64,000 nucleotides of DNA from Nitrospirota bacterium (GTDB lineage Bacteria > Nitrospirota_A > Leptospirillia > Leptospirillales > Leptospirillaceae): contig JAKBPM010000002.1 in NCBI GenBank assembly GCA_021829515.1, positions 78,380 through 142,379 of the forward strand, read 5' to 3'. The notes below the pieces were generated by a model. That model was not told the DNA's origin, made no database searches, and was given only the letters and a program-made list of their open reading frames with translations. Below are positions 24,947 to 33,890 of the stretch, one piece after another. The translations under genes and the position numbers were made by a program. Position 1 is the stretch's first letter; each line of letters begins with the position of its first letter.

Positions 24947-26578
24947 TTAAGGGCGTCTTGTTTTTGGTTTGCCATTCCTGGGGGAACCCGAACCTTGCCC
25001 GGGACGTCCTGATGGACGGCTGCCTGGCGAATGTGGTCTGGTCCGTTCACCGTTTCCCCGATAAGAAGAGCTCCGGGGACTTTCTTCAGAAGCGGGACGT
25101 CCTCCCTCTCTTGGACGCTCGGACCTTTCTCTCGATTGAAAACGATCGCCGGAGGACCTGTCCGGTCTGTCGGAAAAGGATCTCTTCGGCCTGTCCGAAT
25201 CAAAGCGGCCTTCAGAAGCGGGACGTCCTCCCTCTCTTGGACGCTCGGACCTTTCTCTCGATTGAAAACGATCGCCGGAGGACCTGTCCGGTCTGTCGGA
25301 AAAGGATCTCTTCGGCCTATCCGAATCAAAGCGGCCTTCAGAAGCGGGACGTCCTCCCTCTCTTGGACGCTCGGACCTTTCTCTCGATTGAAAACGATCG
25401 CCGGAGGACCTGTTCGGTCTGTCGGAAAAGGATCTCTTTGGCCTATCCGAATCAAAGCGGCCTTCAGAAGCGGGACGTCCTCCCTCTCTTGGACGCTCGG
25501 ACCTTTCCCTCGATTGAAAACGATCGCCGGAGGACCTGCCCGGAGACGATCTTCTCGCATCGCGGTGTTGGTTATCTTCGGACTGAACTGGTTCCATTTC
25601 CAGAGAAGAGTGCTTTGAGGATGACAAGGGATCTTCTATTTCAATAATGGCGGCTGTAGGAGGTGTCCGTTGATTCCGTTCCTCAATATATTTTGACCTT
25701 CCATTGGGTTCTGATCTGGATTCGCGACCTCTTTGCTGGCCTTGGAGTCTGGCATTGTTCTCCCGGGAGGATTTCTGTGAGTAAGGTTGTTCGGGGTTCA
25801 GAAGCTGTTTGATTTCATCAGGCGATACAACCCTGAATTCTCCCGGTTCAAGGCCTTTGAGGTCGAGATTGCCAAAGGAAATTCTGGTAAGTTTGAGAAC
25901 GAAATAATTGAACGTTTCAAAAATTCTGCGGACTTCCCTGTTTCTGCCCTCAGTAAGGGTGATCCTGTACCATGCATTGGTTTCGGTCGTTCTTTCGTGC
26001 TCGACTTCTATCGGTGCGACCGGATGCCCGTCAAGCCGGACCTTACCAAGCCGGATAAGATCAAGGTGCCTGGGGTCGACCCCGCCTTGTATCTTCACCA
26101 GATAGGTTCTGGGTATCGCAAATCTTGGATGAAGGATTCGTTGCGAGAGGTCTCCGTTATTGGTCAGAAGCAGAACGCCCTCGGTCTGAAAATCAAGCCT
26201 GCCAATATGCAAAAGGGGAGAGATATTGGGGAAGAAGTCCTTAAGAGTTGGTTTTCCGTCGGGGTCAAAGACTGCAGATATGACGCCCTTGGGTTTGTAG
26301 AAGAGAAACAGGAATGTTTCCTTCTCCCTTGGGAGCATCCTGCCCTCAACAACTACAACATCTCTTTGAGGGTCGACCTTTGTTCCTGGAGTGGTTTCCA
26401 CCTTTCCATTGACCGTGACGAGCCCACCTGCAATCAGTTCCTCGGCATTTCTTCGGGAGGTGATTCCTCGGTGAGCCAGAAGCTTTTGAAGTCTGACCTC
26501 CCCAGACAAGGTCGTTGCATATTCGGTGTCAGATTTGTTGCTTGTGGTTTTTTTCTGGTAATCATCCTGATCAGACAT
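24947..26578 (-). CDS. rluB: RluB/RsuA-family rRNA pseudouridine synthase with long repetitive C-terminal tail
   Basis: A 543-residue protein. Residues ~26-85 form an S4 RNA-binding domain (RLQKLLAHRGITSRRNAEEL). Residues ~90-265 form the synthase domain, with the catalytic Asp in GRLDFQTEGVLLLTNNG and a RNREVRRIFE motif. The rest (about 280 residues) is a low-complexity Arg/Ser/Gly/Asp-rich tail. It includes about 3.6 copies of a 42-residue repeat (residues ~346-497) with SSGDRFQSRERSERP and RPASEGRFDSDRP. Homologues are usually 240-300 residues, though RluB orthologues often have basic disordered tails. It lies 15 bases after guaA and 30 before aspS. Confidence 0.88.
   Translation of the reverse strand: MSDQDDYQKKTTSNKSDTEYATTLSGEVRLQKLLAHRGITSRRNAEELIAGGLVTVNGKVETTPGTKVDPQRDVVVVEGRMLPREKETFLFLFYKPKGVISAVFDPDGKPTLKDFFPNISPLLHIGRLDFQTEGVLLLTNNGDLSQRILHPRFAIPRTYLVKIQGGVDPRHLDLIRLGKVRLDGHPVAPIEVEHERTTETNAWYRITLTEGRNREVRRIFETFNYFVLKLTRISFGNLDLKGLEPGEFRVVSPDEIKQLLNPEQPYSQKSSRENNARLQGQQRGRESRSEPNGRSKYIEERNQRTPPTAAIIEIEDPLSSSKHSSLEMEPVQSEDNQHRDARRSSPGRSSGDRFQSRERSERPREGGRPASEGRFDSDRPKRSFSDRPNRSSGDRFQSRERSERPREGGRPASEGRFDSDRPKRSFSDRPDRSSGDRFQSRERSERPREGGRPASEGRFDSDRPKRSFSDRPDRSSGDRFQSRERSERPREGGRPASEESPRSSSYRGNGERTRPHSPGSRPSGRPGQGSGSPRNGKPKTRRP
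25085..25539. repeat. 126-bp direct tandem repeat, about 3.6 copies
   Basis: Units begin with TTCAGAAGCGGGACG at 25085, 25211, 25337 and 25463 (the last partial, about 77 bases). The period is exactly 126 bases, so it encodes 42 residues in the tail of the pseudouridine synthase. Units differ at only a few positions, for example GCCTGTCC versus GCCTATCC, which suggests recent expansion or homogenisation. Because 126 is divisible by three, several spurious long frames run through it on both strands. Confidence 0.95.
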
Positions 26579-26593
26579 GGTGTTTCAACCGTT

Positions 26594-28150
26594 CTATTCC
26601 CATTCAATTGTGCTGGGAGGTTTGGGGGATATATCGTGAACGACTCGGTTAATCCCTCTGACTTCGGAAATGATCCGGTGTGAGATTCGGCAGAGAAGGG
26701 TATGTGGGATTTCACCGATATCGGCTGTCATGCCGTCGACGCTTGTGACCGTCCGCACGGCAATCGCATTCTCATAAGTTCTTTGATCGCCCATGACTCC
26801 AACAGAGTGAACAGGAAGAAGAACTGCAAAATATTGCCACAGGGTCTTTCCGGTATCCGTACCATCAAGCTCTTCGCGGACAATCCGGTCAGCTTCACGA
26901 ACCATTCGGATGCGTTCGGGGGTGATGGATCCCAGAATACGGATGGCAAGTCCAGGGCCGGGAAAAGGTTGGCGATGGACAAAATGGTCTGGCAATCCCA
27001 GCTCTTTTCCGATGATACGCACTTCATCCTTGAACAGTTCCCTGAGCGGTTCAACGAGAGAAAAAGGCATCCTTTTGGGAAGTCCTCCCACGTTGTGGTG
27101 GCTTTTGATGACGCTGGAGGAGCCTTTGCTGGAAACGCTTTCTATAACATCAGGGTAAAGTGTTCCCTGCGCCAGAAACTTTGGCATTCCCAACTGCTTT
27201 GCTTCTTTTTGGAAAACATGAATAAACGTTCGTCCAATCAGTTTTCTCTTCCTCTCAGGGTCTTTTACTCCGGACAGACGTTTAAGAAAGAGATCTGAAC
27301 TGTGGGAGACAACCAAAGGGAGTTTTAGTGACTGAAGGTCTTTGATGATTGCCTGTGTCTCTCCGTCACGCATCAATCCATTGTCAACGTAGACTGCCGT
27401 GAACTGTCTCCCAACTGCCCGATGGCAAAGAAGGGCTGTGACTGTTGAGTCTATCCCTCCAGATAGAGCACAAATCAGGTGATCTTTCTGAACCGTTTCC
27501 CGAATTTCCTCGATCTTTCTGTCAATGTATCCTGTCAGAGACCAATTTGGAGTAATTTTTGCAATTTTTTTAAGAAAGGATTGTAGAAACTCAATTCCAT
27601 TCCGGGTTTGGGTTACTTCGGGATGAAATTGCACCCCAAACAGTTTTTCTTTTTCATTTTCCATTGCTGCATAAGGGGTTGTTTTTGTATGTCCTGTCGA
27701 GACAAATCCGGGAGGGAGATGGAGAATGCTGTCTCCATGGCTCATAAGAACCGGATCACCATCGGGAAAAACCGACCATATGGGAGAAATCTTCTTTTCG
27801 CGATGAAATCCCGTTACACCGTATTCCCTAACATCTGAAGGGACTACCTTTCCTCCAAGAAGTTTTGCCATAAGCTGCATTCCATAACAAATCCCAAGAA
27901 CCGGGACCCCAAGACTGAAAATTTCGGCAGGGACTGAAGGTGCATCCGGCTCAAAGACAGAGGATGGGCCCCCGGAAAGAATGATCGCAAGAGGCTCCAT
28001 TTTCCTGACCTGGGTGATTGATGTTGTAAAGGGATGGATCTCAGAGTAGATCCCCATTTCCCTTACCCTTCGTGCGATATTCTGTGTCAGTTGGGAGCCG
28101 AAGTCCAGAATCACGACAGGCCGGGGTATTGAATGACTGGTCACTTGCAA
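26594..28150 (-). CDS. guaA: GMP synthase (glutamine-hydrolysing)
   Basis: A 518-residue protein with two parts. The N-terminal class I amidotransferase has the nucleophile in GICYGMQLMA and the partner in VQFHPEVTQT. The ATP-pyrophosphatase has the P-loop ALSGGIDSTVTALL and a C-terminal dimerisation domain ending in PPSTIEWE. It converts XMP to GMP. It sits 54 bases downstream of guaB, as in many bacteria, and is followed by the pseudouridine synthase gene. Length is standard. Confidence 0.97.
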   Translation of the reverse strand: MQVTSHSIPRPVVILDFGSQLTQNIARRVREMGIYSEIHPFTTSITQVRKMEPLAIILSGGPSSVFEPDAPSVPAEIFSLGVPVLGICYGMQLMAKLLGGKVVPSDVREYGVTGFHREKKISPIWSVFPDGDPVLMSHGDSILHLPPGFVSTGHTKTTPYAAMENEKEKLFGVQFHPEVTQTRNGIEFLQSFLKKIAKITPNWSLTGYIDRKIEEIRETVQKDHLICALSGGIDSTVTALLCHRAVGRQFTAVYVDNGLMRDGETQAIIKDLQSLKLPLVVSHSSDLFLKRLSGVKDPERKRKLIGRTFIHVFQKEAKQLGMPKFLAQGTLYPDVIESVSSKGSSSVIKSHHNVGGLPKRMPFSLVEPLRELFKDEVRIIGKELGLPDHFVHRQPFPGPGLAIRILGSITPERIRMVREADRIVREELDGTDTGKTLWQYFAVLLPVHSVGVMGDQRTYENAIAVRTVTSVDGMTADIGEIPHTLLCRISHRIISEVRGINRVVHDISPKPPSTIEWE

Positions 28151-28204
28151 ATTCTCCGATTGAAAGCGGGAAGTGTTGTTTTTTGGATGAAAAGAGTTGG
28201 AGAG

Positions 28205-29671
28205 TCAGCTTTCGTCCCATTCTCGCCGGTAGTTGGGAGCTTCTTTTGTGACGATGACATCATGAACATGGCTTTCCCTGAGGCCGGAGGAGGAGATTCT
28301 GACAAAGAAAGCTTTTTCCTGCAGTTCGGAAATTGTCTTGCATCCGCAATACCCCATTCCGGATCTGAGGCCGCCTGCAAGCTGATAGACCATATCCGCC
28401 AGTCTTCCCTTATGGGGAACTCTTCCCTCAATTCCTTCTGGAACAAGTTTTTTGGCGCCGGCCTGACCGTATCTGTCTGCGCCTCCCCGCTCCATGGCAC
28501 CGATCGATCCCATTCCACGGTAAGTTTTGTAAGATCTTCCCTGAAAGAGAACTGTTTCTCCCGGAGACTCTTCTGTTCCGGCAAAAAGTGATCCCAGCAT
28601 GACAGCTGTCGCACCTGCGGCAAGTGCTTTTGTGATATCGCCAGAATATTTGATTCCGCCATCAGCAATAACCGGGACGGCATGTTGTTTGGCGACCTTG
28701 CTGACATTTGAAATGGCGGTCAGCTGGGGAACTCCTGCGCCTGCAACGATTCTTGTCGTACAGATCGATCCTGGTCCAACCCCGACCTTTAGGACGTTTG
28801 CACCGGCCTTGATCAATGTCTCTGCGGCTTCGCCCGTGGCAATGTTCCCGGCCATGATCGGTAGGTCCGGATGGTTTTTTCGGATCTCGCGAATCATCTC
28901 CACAACGGCTTTGGAATGGCCATGGGCTGTATCGATGACCAGAATGTCAACCTGAGCTTTGACGAGTAATTGAGCCCGTTCCACTGCAGCGGCCCCAACA
29001 CCTACCGCGGCGCCGACAACAAGTCTTCCTTTTGAGTCTTTTGCAGAGTTCGGGTATTTGATCTTTTTCTCAATATCCTTGATCGTGATCAGTCCCTGAA
29101 GGTAGCCTTCAGAATCGACAACAGGGAGCTTTTCTATATGATGGAGCTGAAACAGCTCCTTTGCCGAATCAAGGGTCGTTCCAACGGGTACTGTAATCAG
29201 ATTCCTGCTGGTCATGACTTCCGAGATTTTTTTTGAGGAGCCGGTCTCGAACCTCAGATCCCGGTTGGTGACAATCCCGACGAGTTTCCTGTTTTTTATA
29301 ACCGGGATTCCGGAGATGCGAAAGGTACTCATGATTCCGAACGCTTCCCCGACGGTCTGGTCCGGTCCGATTGTAATAGGGTCAGTGATCATCCCTGACT
29401 CGGATTTTTTGACCTTGTCGACTTCATGAGCCTGATCTTCTGCGGACATGGCCCGATGAATGATTCCCATTCCTCCTTCACGGGCAAGGGCAATTGCCAT
29501 TCTGGCCTCTGTTACCGTATCCATTGCGGCTGAGAGGATGGGGAGGTTCAGTGTGATACCGGGAACGATCGTAACGGTTGTATCGACATCACCAGGCATA
29601 TATTCTGAGTATTGGGGGACGAGAATAACATCATCAAAGGTTAGACCAGTCGGGACGGGTTCTTGCAGCAT
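28205..29671 (-). CDS. guaB: IMP dehydrogenase
   Basis: A 488-residue TIM-barrel enzyme that oxidises IMP to XMP with NAD. The catalytic cysteine lies in GPGSICTTRIVAG, and the flap motif ERGGADRYGQ follows. Two CBS domains (about residues 90-205) interrupt the barrel. It is the first gene of the guaB-guaA-rluB-aspS run, with a good promoter just upstream. Length and all motifs are normal. Confidence 0.97.
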   Translation of the reverse strand: MLQEPVPTGLTFDDVILVPQYSEYMPGDVDTTVTIVPGITLNLPILSAAMDTVTEARMAIALAREGGMGIIHRAMSAEDQAHEVDKVKKSESGMITDPITIGPDQTVGEAFGIMSTFRISGIPVIKNRKLVGIVTNRDLRFETGSSKKISEVMTSRNLITVPVGTTLDSAKELFQLHHIEKLPVVDSEGYLQGLITIKDIEKKIKYPNSAKDSKGRLVVGAAVGVGAAAVERAQLLVKAQVDILVIDTAHGHSKAVVEMIREIRKNHPDLPIMAGNIATGEAAETLIKAGANVLKVGVGPGSICTTRIVAGAGVPQLTAISNVSKVAKQHAVPVIADGGIKYSGDITKALAAGATAVMLGSLFAGTEESPGETVLFQGRSYKTYRGMGSIGAMERGGADRYGQAGAKKLVPEGIEGRVPHKGRLADMVYQLAGGLRSGMGYCGCKTISELQEKAFFVRISSSGLRESHVHDVIVTKEAPNYRREWDES

Positions 29672-29704
29672 GCTGACCTCTCTTTTAAAATTTTATATCT
29701 GAGT

Positions 29705-29734
29705 AATATATTCCTTTTTGAATGGATGGGTCAA
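29705..29734 (-). promoter_or_regulatory. Predicted sigma70 promoter of guaB
   Basis: On the minus strand: TTGACC (29734-29729), 18-base spacer, TATATT (29710-29705), with an AT-rich start region. The predicted transcript begins about 27 bases before the guaB ATG, leaving a short leader without a recognisable riboswitch. Confidence 0.55.
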
Positions 29735-29852
29735 ATATTTCTGTCGGGACAGTCTGTCACTGGCAATGGTGCTATTGGTCGCGAAATACAATGGGCTTTG
29801 CCTGGGGATGGGGAAAGAAGAGGAGTCTCTGCCGACTATTGTGGATGTCGGA

Positions 29853-30767
29853 CTACCTCAAGGCTGGAGAGTGCCAGTCCTCGATGAGGCCTCGTCTGAC
29901 CATTTTTGCAAAAAGGCTGGCTGTTCGTCCTGATCTGGATCCCCGTTCAAGAGAAAATTTCTTTGCCATCAGGAATGTTCCCGATAGAGGAGTTTTGGCG
30001 GCTGATCGGGACACTTCCCATTCAGTAGTCTCAAAGATCGAAAACTCAGATTCCCATCCTGACGGAATGGTCTCAATCGCTCCCTCTTCAAGGAGCTTGG
30101 AGAGAACAATCCGGATATATGTCTTCATATCGGGTTCCCATGTCGAAATCGTCAATCCGAAACGGTCTGAAAGAGCCATGGTTTCATCGATGATCTCAGA
30201 TGACCTGAGTGCATCCTCCCGGAAAGAATGCCTTTCTTCGATCAGGTGCCGGTGATTCGAAGTCACAATAAGTGCCACATGGGGCGGAAACTCCATGATG
30301 CCTCCGTCAAGAATTCCGCGGAATGTATGCAGGAGGGGATCCCCGTCCCTGAAATACAGGTCGTCGATCAGGATGATCGACGGAGCTGTTGTCTCGGAGA
30401 GGACGTCAATAAGTGGAACAATATCGTGAATGCCTTCCCTTGCGATCTGGACCAGATGACAAGGTGCGCTATGAGCGGGGAAAGGAGGTGTGTTCAGTTT
30501 TTGCCAGGCAGCAAGGGCAAGAGATGTTTTTCCTGTTCCCCTGAACCCTTCAATCAGTGTTGGCAGTGGGCTGAGTCCGGTTCGTATCCCGAGCAGATTC
30601 TGGACGAGTTGCTCGTGCGCTTTTTCCATCCCGACCAGATGTTCTGGAGAGATGATCCTGGGGTGGTGGATCGGATACAGGACGGAGTTTCCCCCAGGTT
30701 CTGACAACAGGCGGAAAACAAGCCCTTCCCGGGAAAGAGCTCCTACGGCTGCTTGTCGGTCAAGCAT
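29853..30767 (-). CDS. DUF815 AAA-type ATPase
   Basis: A 304-residue ATPase of COG2607/DUF815. Walker A is GFRGTGKTS (residues 74-82) and Walker B IILIDDLYF (131-139). The diagnostic block TSNHRHLIEER followed by ALSDRFGLTIS is clear. Family members have no settled function. The start immediately abuts the stop codon of the LON-domain gene (no intergenic base), so translation is probably coupled; no separate ribosome-binding site is visible. The pairing with a protease-adaptor-like LON domain suggests a joint role in protein handling, which is inference. Confidence 0.85.
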   Translation of the reverse strand: MLDRQAAVGALSREGLVFRLLSEPGGNSVLYPIHHPRIISPEHLVGMEKAHEQLVQNLLGIRTGLSPLPTLIEGFRGTGKTSLALAAWQKLNTPPFPAHSAPCHLVQIAREGIHDIVPLIDVLSETTAPSIILIDDLYFRDGDPLLHTFRGILDGGIMEFPPHVALIVTSNHRHLIEERHSFREDALRSSEIIDETMALSDRFGLTISTWEPDMKTYIRIVLSKLLEEGAIETIPSGWESEFSIFETTEWEVSRSAAKTPLSGTFLMAKKFSLERGSRSGRTASLFAKMVRRGLIEDWHSPALR

Positions 30768-31424
30768 CTATAGCAACGGATCGCATGTCCCGCTCCCTGG
30801 TTCGATGGAGGAGGTGTCTTCTGTAAAATCGAATTTTCTGAACAAAAGGAGGTCGTACAGCCGGCCAGCCTCGATCCTGATGGAGGGGGATTCAAGCAGA
30901 AACTGTTTTTCCGTCGGGGTGAATGGAAGAAATGCCGACCAGTGATGTATCAGTGATTCCTGGTCAAGGTTTGATTCCTTGATCCATGAAAGTTCCCTGT
31001 CCAGATCAAGAGTTTCAACCATTTCATCGACAACATTGGTCAGACGTTCAAACAGGGCAGGAGAAAGGATGTCCTCGGAGGGTTCCTCCCTTGTCTCAAT
31101 CAGTCCGGTGCGGAATGGTTCCGAGGGAATCTCCGAAATCAGGTCAAAGGATGAAATGCCCAAAAGCGTAATATAGTAGCGACCGTCAGGAAGCTGGTTG
31201 TGCTGGATGATTCTTCCAAGACATCCGACTGGTTCAACCGGAGGATTTTGATCATACTGATTCTCCCAGCCGTCTTTTAAAAACAGCATCCCGATGAGAC
31301 CATCGGCCGAAATCGCCTCAGCAATCATGGCGCGGTAACGCGGCTCAAAAATATGAAGGGGCCTCAGTGTTTTGGGAAAAAGGACAACATTGGGCAGTGG
31401 AAAGAGGGGTACGGTCATATTCAT
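30768..31424 (-). CDS. LON N-terminal substrate-binding domain protein
   Basis: A 218-residue stand-alone LON substrate-binding (PUA-like) protein of COG2802. VPLFPLPNVVLFPKTLRPLHIFEPRYR is the hallmark start and RYYITLLGISSF an internal strand. It lacks the ATPase and protease domains of Lon. Such proteins are suspected protein-binding adaptors, but their clients are unknown. The start at 31424 follows GGAG at good spacing; an ATG at 31439 precedes that site. It runs directly into the DUF815 ATPase gene. A complete Lon is encoded elsewhere (39148). Confidence 0.85.
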   Translation of the reverse strand: MNMTVPLFPLPNVVLFPKTLRPLHIFEPRYRAMIAEAISADGLIGMLFLKDGWENQYDQNPPVEPVGCLGRIIQHNQLPDGRYYITLLGISSFDLISEIPSEPFRTGLIETREEPSEDILSPALFERLTNVVDEMVETLDLDRELSWIKESNLDQESLIHHWSAFLPFTPTEKQFLLESPSIRIEAGRLYDLLLFRKFDFTEDTSSIEPGSGTCDPLL

Positions 31425-31515
31425 GGAGTTTCTCCGCATATGAAATCAGTCAGAATTGTCGAATATCCTATCGGTCATGCCGGCCCAAAAGGTGAGCGAT
31501 CACTTAAATCTTTTC

Positions 31516-31899
31516 CTAATCCTCCATAAACAGGACGTAACCTGCAGAATTTTTTTTGATAACGCCCTTGGCATCAGGGAAGGCGATTCCAAATAGTGCC
31601 AGATTCCCGAACCAGACCGTTATGTCCGGCGAGTAGTTGAATGTCAGGATCTTCCCGGAGACCCTTTCGGACAGATGACTCAATGCCTGGTCCATGTTCG
31701 GATACTCCCCGACCTTGACCAGATGGTGGCTCATGACGATTTTATTCTGATAGCTTCGGTCACGCAGGTGATTCTTTCCCCAGATGGTGAAGAAGGTCAT
31801 TAAGACGACGAGTAATACAACCATTACCTTGATCTGGGCGATCATGATCTTGAGTGCCGCTGTCCATGCATTATCGGCATCTTTTTGTGGCTGGGACAA
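31516..31899 (-). CDS. Small membrane-anchored protein of unknown function
   Basis: A 127-residue product with one N-terminal membrane segment (about residues 20-42, VMVVLLVVLMTFFTIWG). A predicted extracytoplasmic domain of about 80 residues follows. The start is one of two tandem TTG codons; 31899 is preferred because AGGAGG (31910-31905) is then five bases away. No family is recognised. It lies about 90 bases upstream of the LON-domain gene on the same strand and diverges from the GNAT gene. Confidence 0.6.
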   Translation of the reverse strand: MSQPQKDADNAWTAALKIMIAQIKVMVVLLVVLMTFFTIWGKNHLRDRSYQNKIVMSHHLVKVGEYPNMDQALSHLSERVSGKILTFNYSPDITVWFGNLALFGIAFPDAKGVIKKNSAGYVLFMED

Positions 31900-32026
31900 C
31901 AAAACCTCCTGTCAGTCGGCTCTTCAAAATGGAAGGCTCGCATGGTTCAGTCTATCACTTACAAAGCTCCTGATGAAATGATAGCCTTTTCTGGAAAGAG
32001 TGGACAACTTTTATCTGGAGGACCAT

Positions 32027-32488
32027 TTGGAATACACAATAAGACAGGCAGGTCTATCGGATATCGATACGATTGCCGCTTTTTGGGTCAGGCTGATGGA
32101 GGAGGAGGCCCCTCCCTTGTCGGATGCTGGGCCAACCGGGTTTTCAGATTGCAGAAAAGCCCTTATGAACATGTTGCCGGTCAAGGATCGCGTTCATGGC
32201 ATCATTCTCAGCTATGGGCAGACTCCGGTCGGCTTTTCTCTGGGATATACCTACGAACGACCCTATGGATCCCCAAGACTGGCTGGACAGATTCTCCACT
32301 GGTATGTTCTTTCTGAGCACCGGGGCAAAGGGGAGGGGCGCAAGCTTCTGAAATCACTGATGGACTGGATGGTTGGACAGAAAGTGCAGATCCTCGAGGT
32401 GATGGCAAAAGATGACCCGTCAAGAAATGCGGCATGGGAGTCCATGGGGTTTTGCGTCACACTGAAAATTCATGGAAAAAAGGTGTAA
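32027..32488 (+). CDS. GNAT-family N-acetyltransferase
   Basis: A 153-residue protein. The acetyl-CoA-binding motif A is HWYVLSEHRGKGEGRKLLKSL (R/Q-x-x-G-x-G/A pattern as RGKGEG). A C-terminal NAAWESMGF block is typical of GNAT motif B. The start is the TTG at 32027, five bases after GGAGG (32017-32021); a GTG at 32000 lies upstream of that site. Substrate (protein N-terminus, amino acid or small amine) cannot be told. It converges on prfB across a strong hairpin. Confidence 0.82.
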   Translation: MEYTIRQAGLSDIDTIAAFWVRLMEEEAPPLSDAGPTGFSDCRKALMNMLPVKDRVHGIILSYGQTPVGFSLGYTYERPYGSPRLAGQILHWYVLSEHRGKGEGRKLLKSLMDWMVGQKVQILEVMAKDDPSRNAAWESMGFCVTLKIHGKKV

Positions 32489-32500
32489 GGGGGGAATGCT

Positions 32501-32529
32501 ATCCATCCGGCCCGGAGGGCTGGATGGAT
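32501..32529. terminator. Strong bidirectional hairpin between GNAT gene and prfB
   Basis: ATCCATCCGGCCC (32501-32513), loop GGA, GGGCTGGATGGAT (32517-32529). The stem is 13 bp with one G-T pair, extended imperfectly by flanking GGGG and CCCC. It lies between two convergent stop codons. No T-run follows on either strand. Confidence 0.65.
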
Positions 32530-32557
32530 GCGATCCCCGGTTGGAGCGTTCTATTCG

Positions 32558-33716
32558 TTAGTCCTCAGGGAGGTCATCGTGGCTGCTTCCCGAACCAAGC
32601 GTTCCCTCCCATCGGGCAAGAAGAAATCCCCGGATGAATGTGTCTATCTCTCCGTCAAGAATGTCATTCACCCGGGAGGATTCGAGACCGGTTCGATGAT
32701 CCTTGATTAACTGGTATGGTTGAAGAACATAGGACCTTATCTGGTGTCCCCAGCCAATTTCCTTTTTATTCTGTGCCCCCGCGATCTTGTCAAGTTCTTC
32801 CTTCTGCCTTGTCTTTTCAAGCTCATAAAGTTTTGCCCGGAGGACCTTGAAGGCCATCTCCCTGTTCTGAAGCTGTGATCGCTCGTTCTGGCTCGAGATC
32901 ACAATCCCGGTGGGCATATGGGTGAGCCTGATAGCGGAAGAAGTTTTATTGACATGCTGACCGCCGGCAGAAGATGCCCGGAAGGTGTCAACTCTGATGT
33001 CTTCGTCTCTGATGTCGACAATGATGTCATCGTCTAGTTCCGGGTATACAAAAACCGAGGCAAAAGATGTGTGCCTTCTTTTGTTGGAGTCAAACGGAGA
33101 TATTCTGACCAGACGATGGATTCCGGCCTCTGAGCTCAGATATCCAAAGGCGTGCTCTCCCTTGATCCTGATGGTTGCACTTTTGATCCCTGCCTCGTCG
33201 CCACTTTGGAGATCGATCACTTCAACGGTCATCCCGTGTCGCTCTCCCCAGCGCATGTACATTCGGAGAAGCATCTGGGCCCAGTCTTGTGACTCGGTTC
33301 CCCCTGCCCCAGGATGAATGTCGATGAGGGCAGGATTGTCAGACTCTTTGTCGGACAGGATTTCATTGAGCTCAAATTGTTGGACAAATTCTGAAAATGC
33401 AGGGGCAACAGCTGAAAGCTCCCTTAAAAACTCGGGATCATCGGAAAGATCGATAAGTGTCTTGATCTCCTCCTCTTTTGCGCAGAGAGAATTGATCTGA
33501 TCAAGCCTTTTTTCAAGAAGGGCCTTTTCTTTTAGGAGCCTGGTCGCTCTTGAGGAATCTTTCCAGAACTCGGGAGATTGCGTCTGGGATTCGATCTGCT
33601 CGAGTTGGCCTTTAATCCTTCCCTGGTCAAAGATGCCTCCGGATCTGGTCCAGTCTTTTTTCATCAGACTGAAACTGTTCCCTGAGTGCCTCAATGGATG
33701 TGACTTGTTCGCTCAT
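32558..33716 (-). CDS. prfB: Peptide chain release factor 2 (programmed +1 frameshift)
   Basis: The first frame starts at ATG 33716 (MSEQVTSIEALREQF) and after 29 codons meets an in-frame TGA at 33629-33627, within CTT TGA C. A +1 shift continues at GAC (33628-33626) into a long frame ending at 32558, giving about 385 residues. Signatures are SPFDSNKRRHTSFASV (the stop-recognition region) and GGQHVNK (peptidyl-tRNA hydrolysis). An internal frame beginning at 33694 would give a wrong N-terminus without the first helix. The release factor ends translation at TGA and TAA and autoregulates through this shift. lnt lies upstream on the same strand. Confidence 0.93.
33627..33641 (-). promoter_or_regulatory. 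prfB +1 programmed frameshift site
   Basis: On the minus strand: CGGAGG (33641-33636), CAT, then CTT TGA C. The Shine-Dalgarno-like GGAGG lies three bases before the CTT slippery codon, the same geometry as the E. coli prfB site. RF2 shortage makes the ribosome pause at TGA and slip to the TTG/GAC frame. Confidence 0.92.
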
Positions 33717-33890
33717 GCAAATTTCCTTTCAATGGCGGTATTGTTAGACGAAATCTGTTGTTTTTGCCTGGATTGATTGGGACCCGATGAATGTTCACTC
33801 CTCCGGATGTCCGGTTGTGTTGCCTATGTTTGCAAGGGCTCTCTATTCTGGAAATCTTGCATAGTTATGGGGATATTGCAAGCGAGCGTC

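Noticed and set aside
24958..25647. Long plus-strand frames through the repeat region
   Set aside because: They exist only because the 126-bp repeat is a multiple of three and free of stops in several frames; the minus-strand synthase reading is supported by domains.
29718..29933. 71-codon plus-strand frame upstream of guaB
   Set aside because: Its second half is the antisense of the DUF815 gene and it overlaps the guaB promoter; no family seen.
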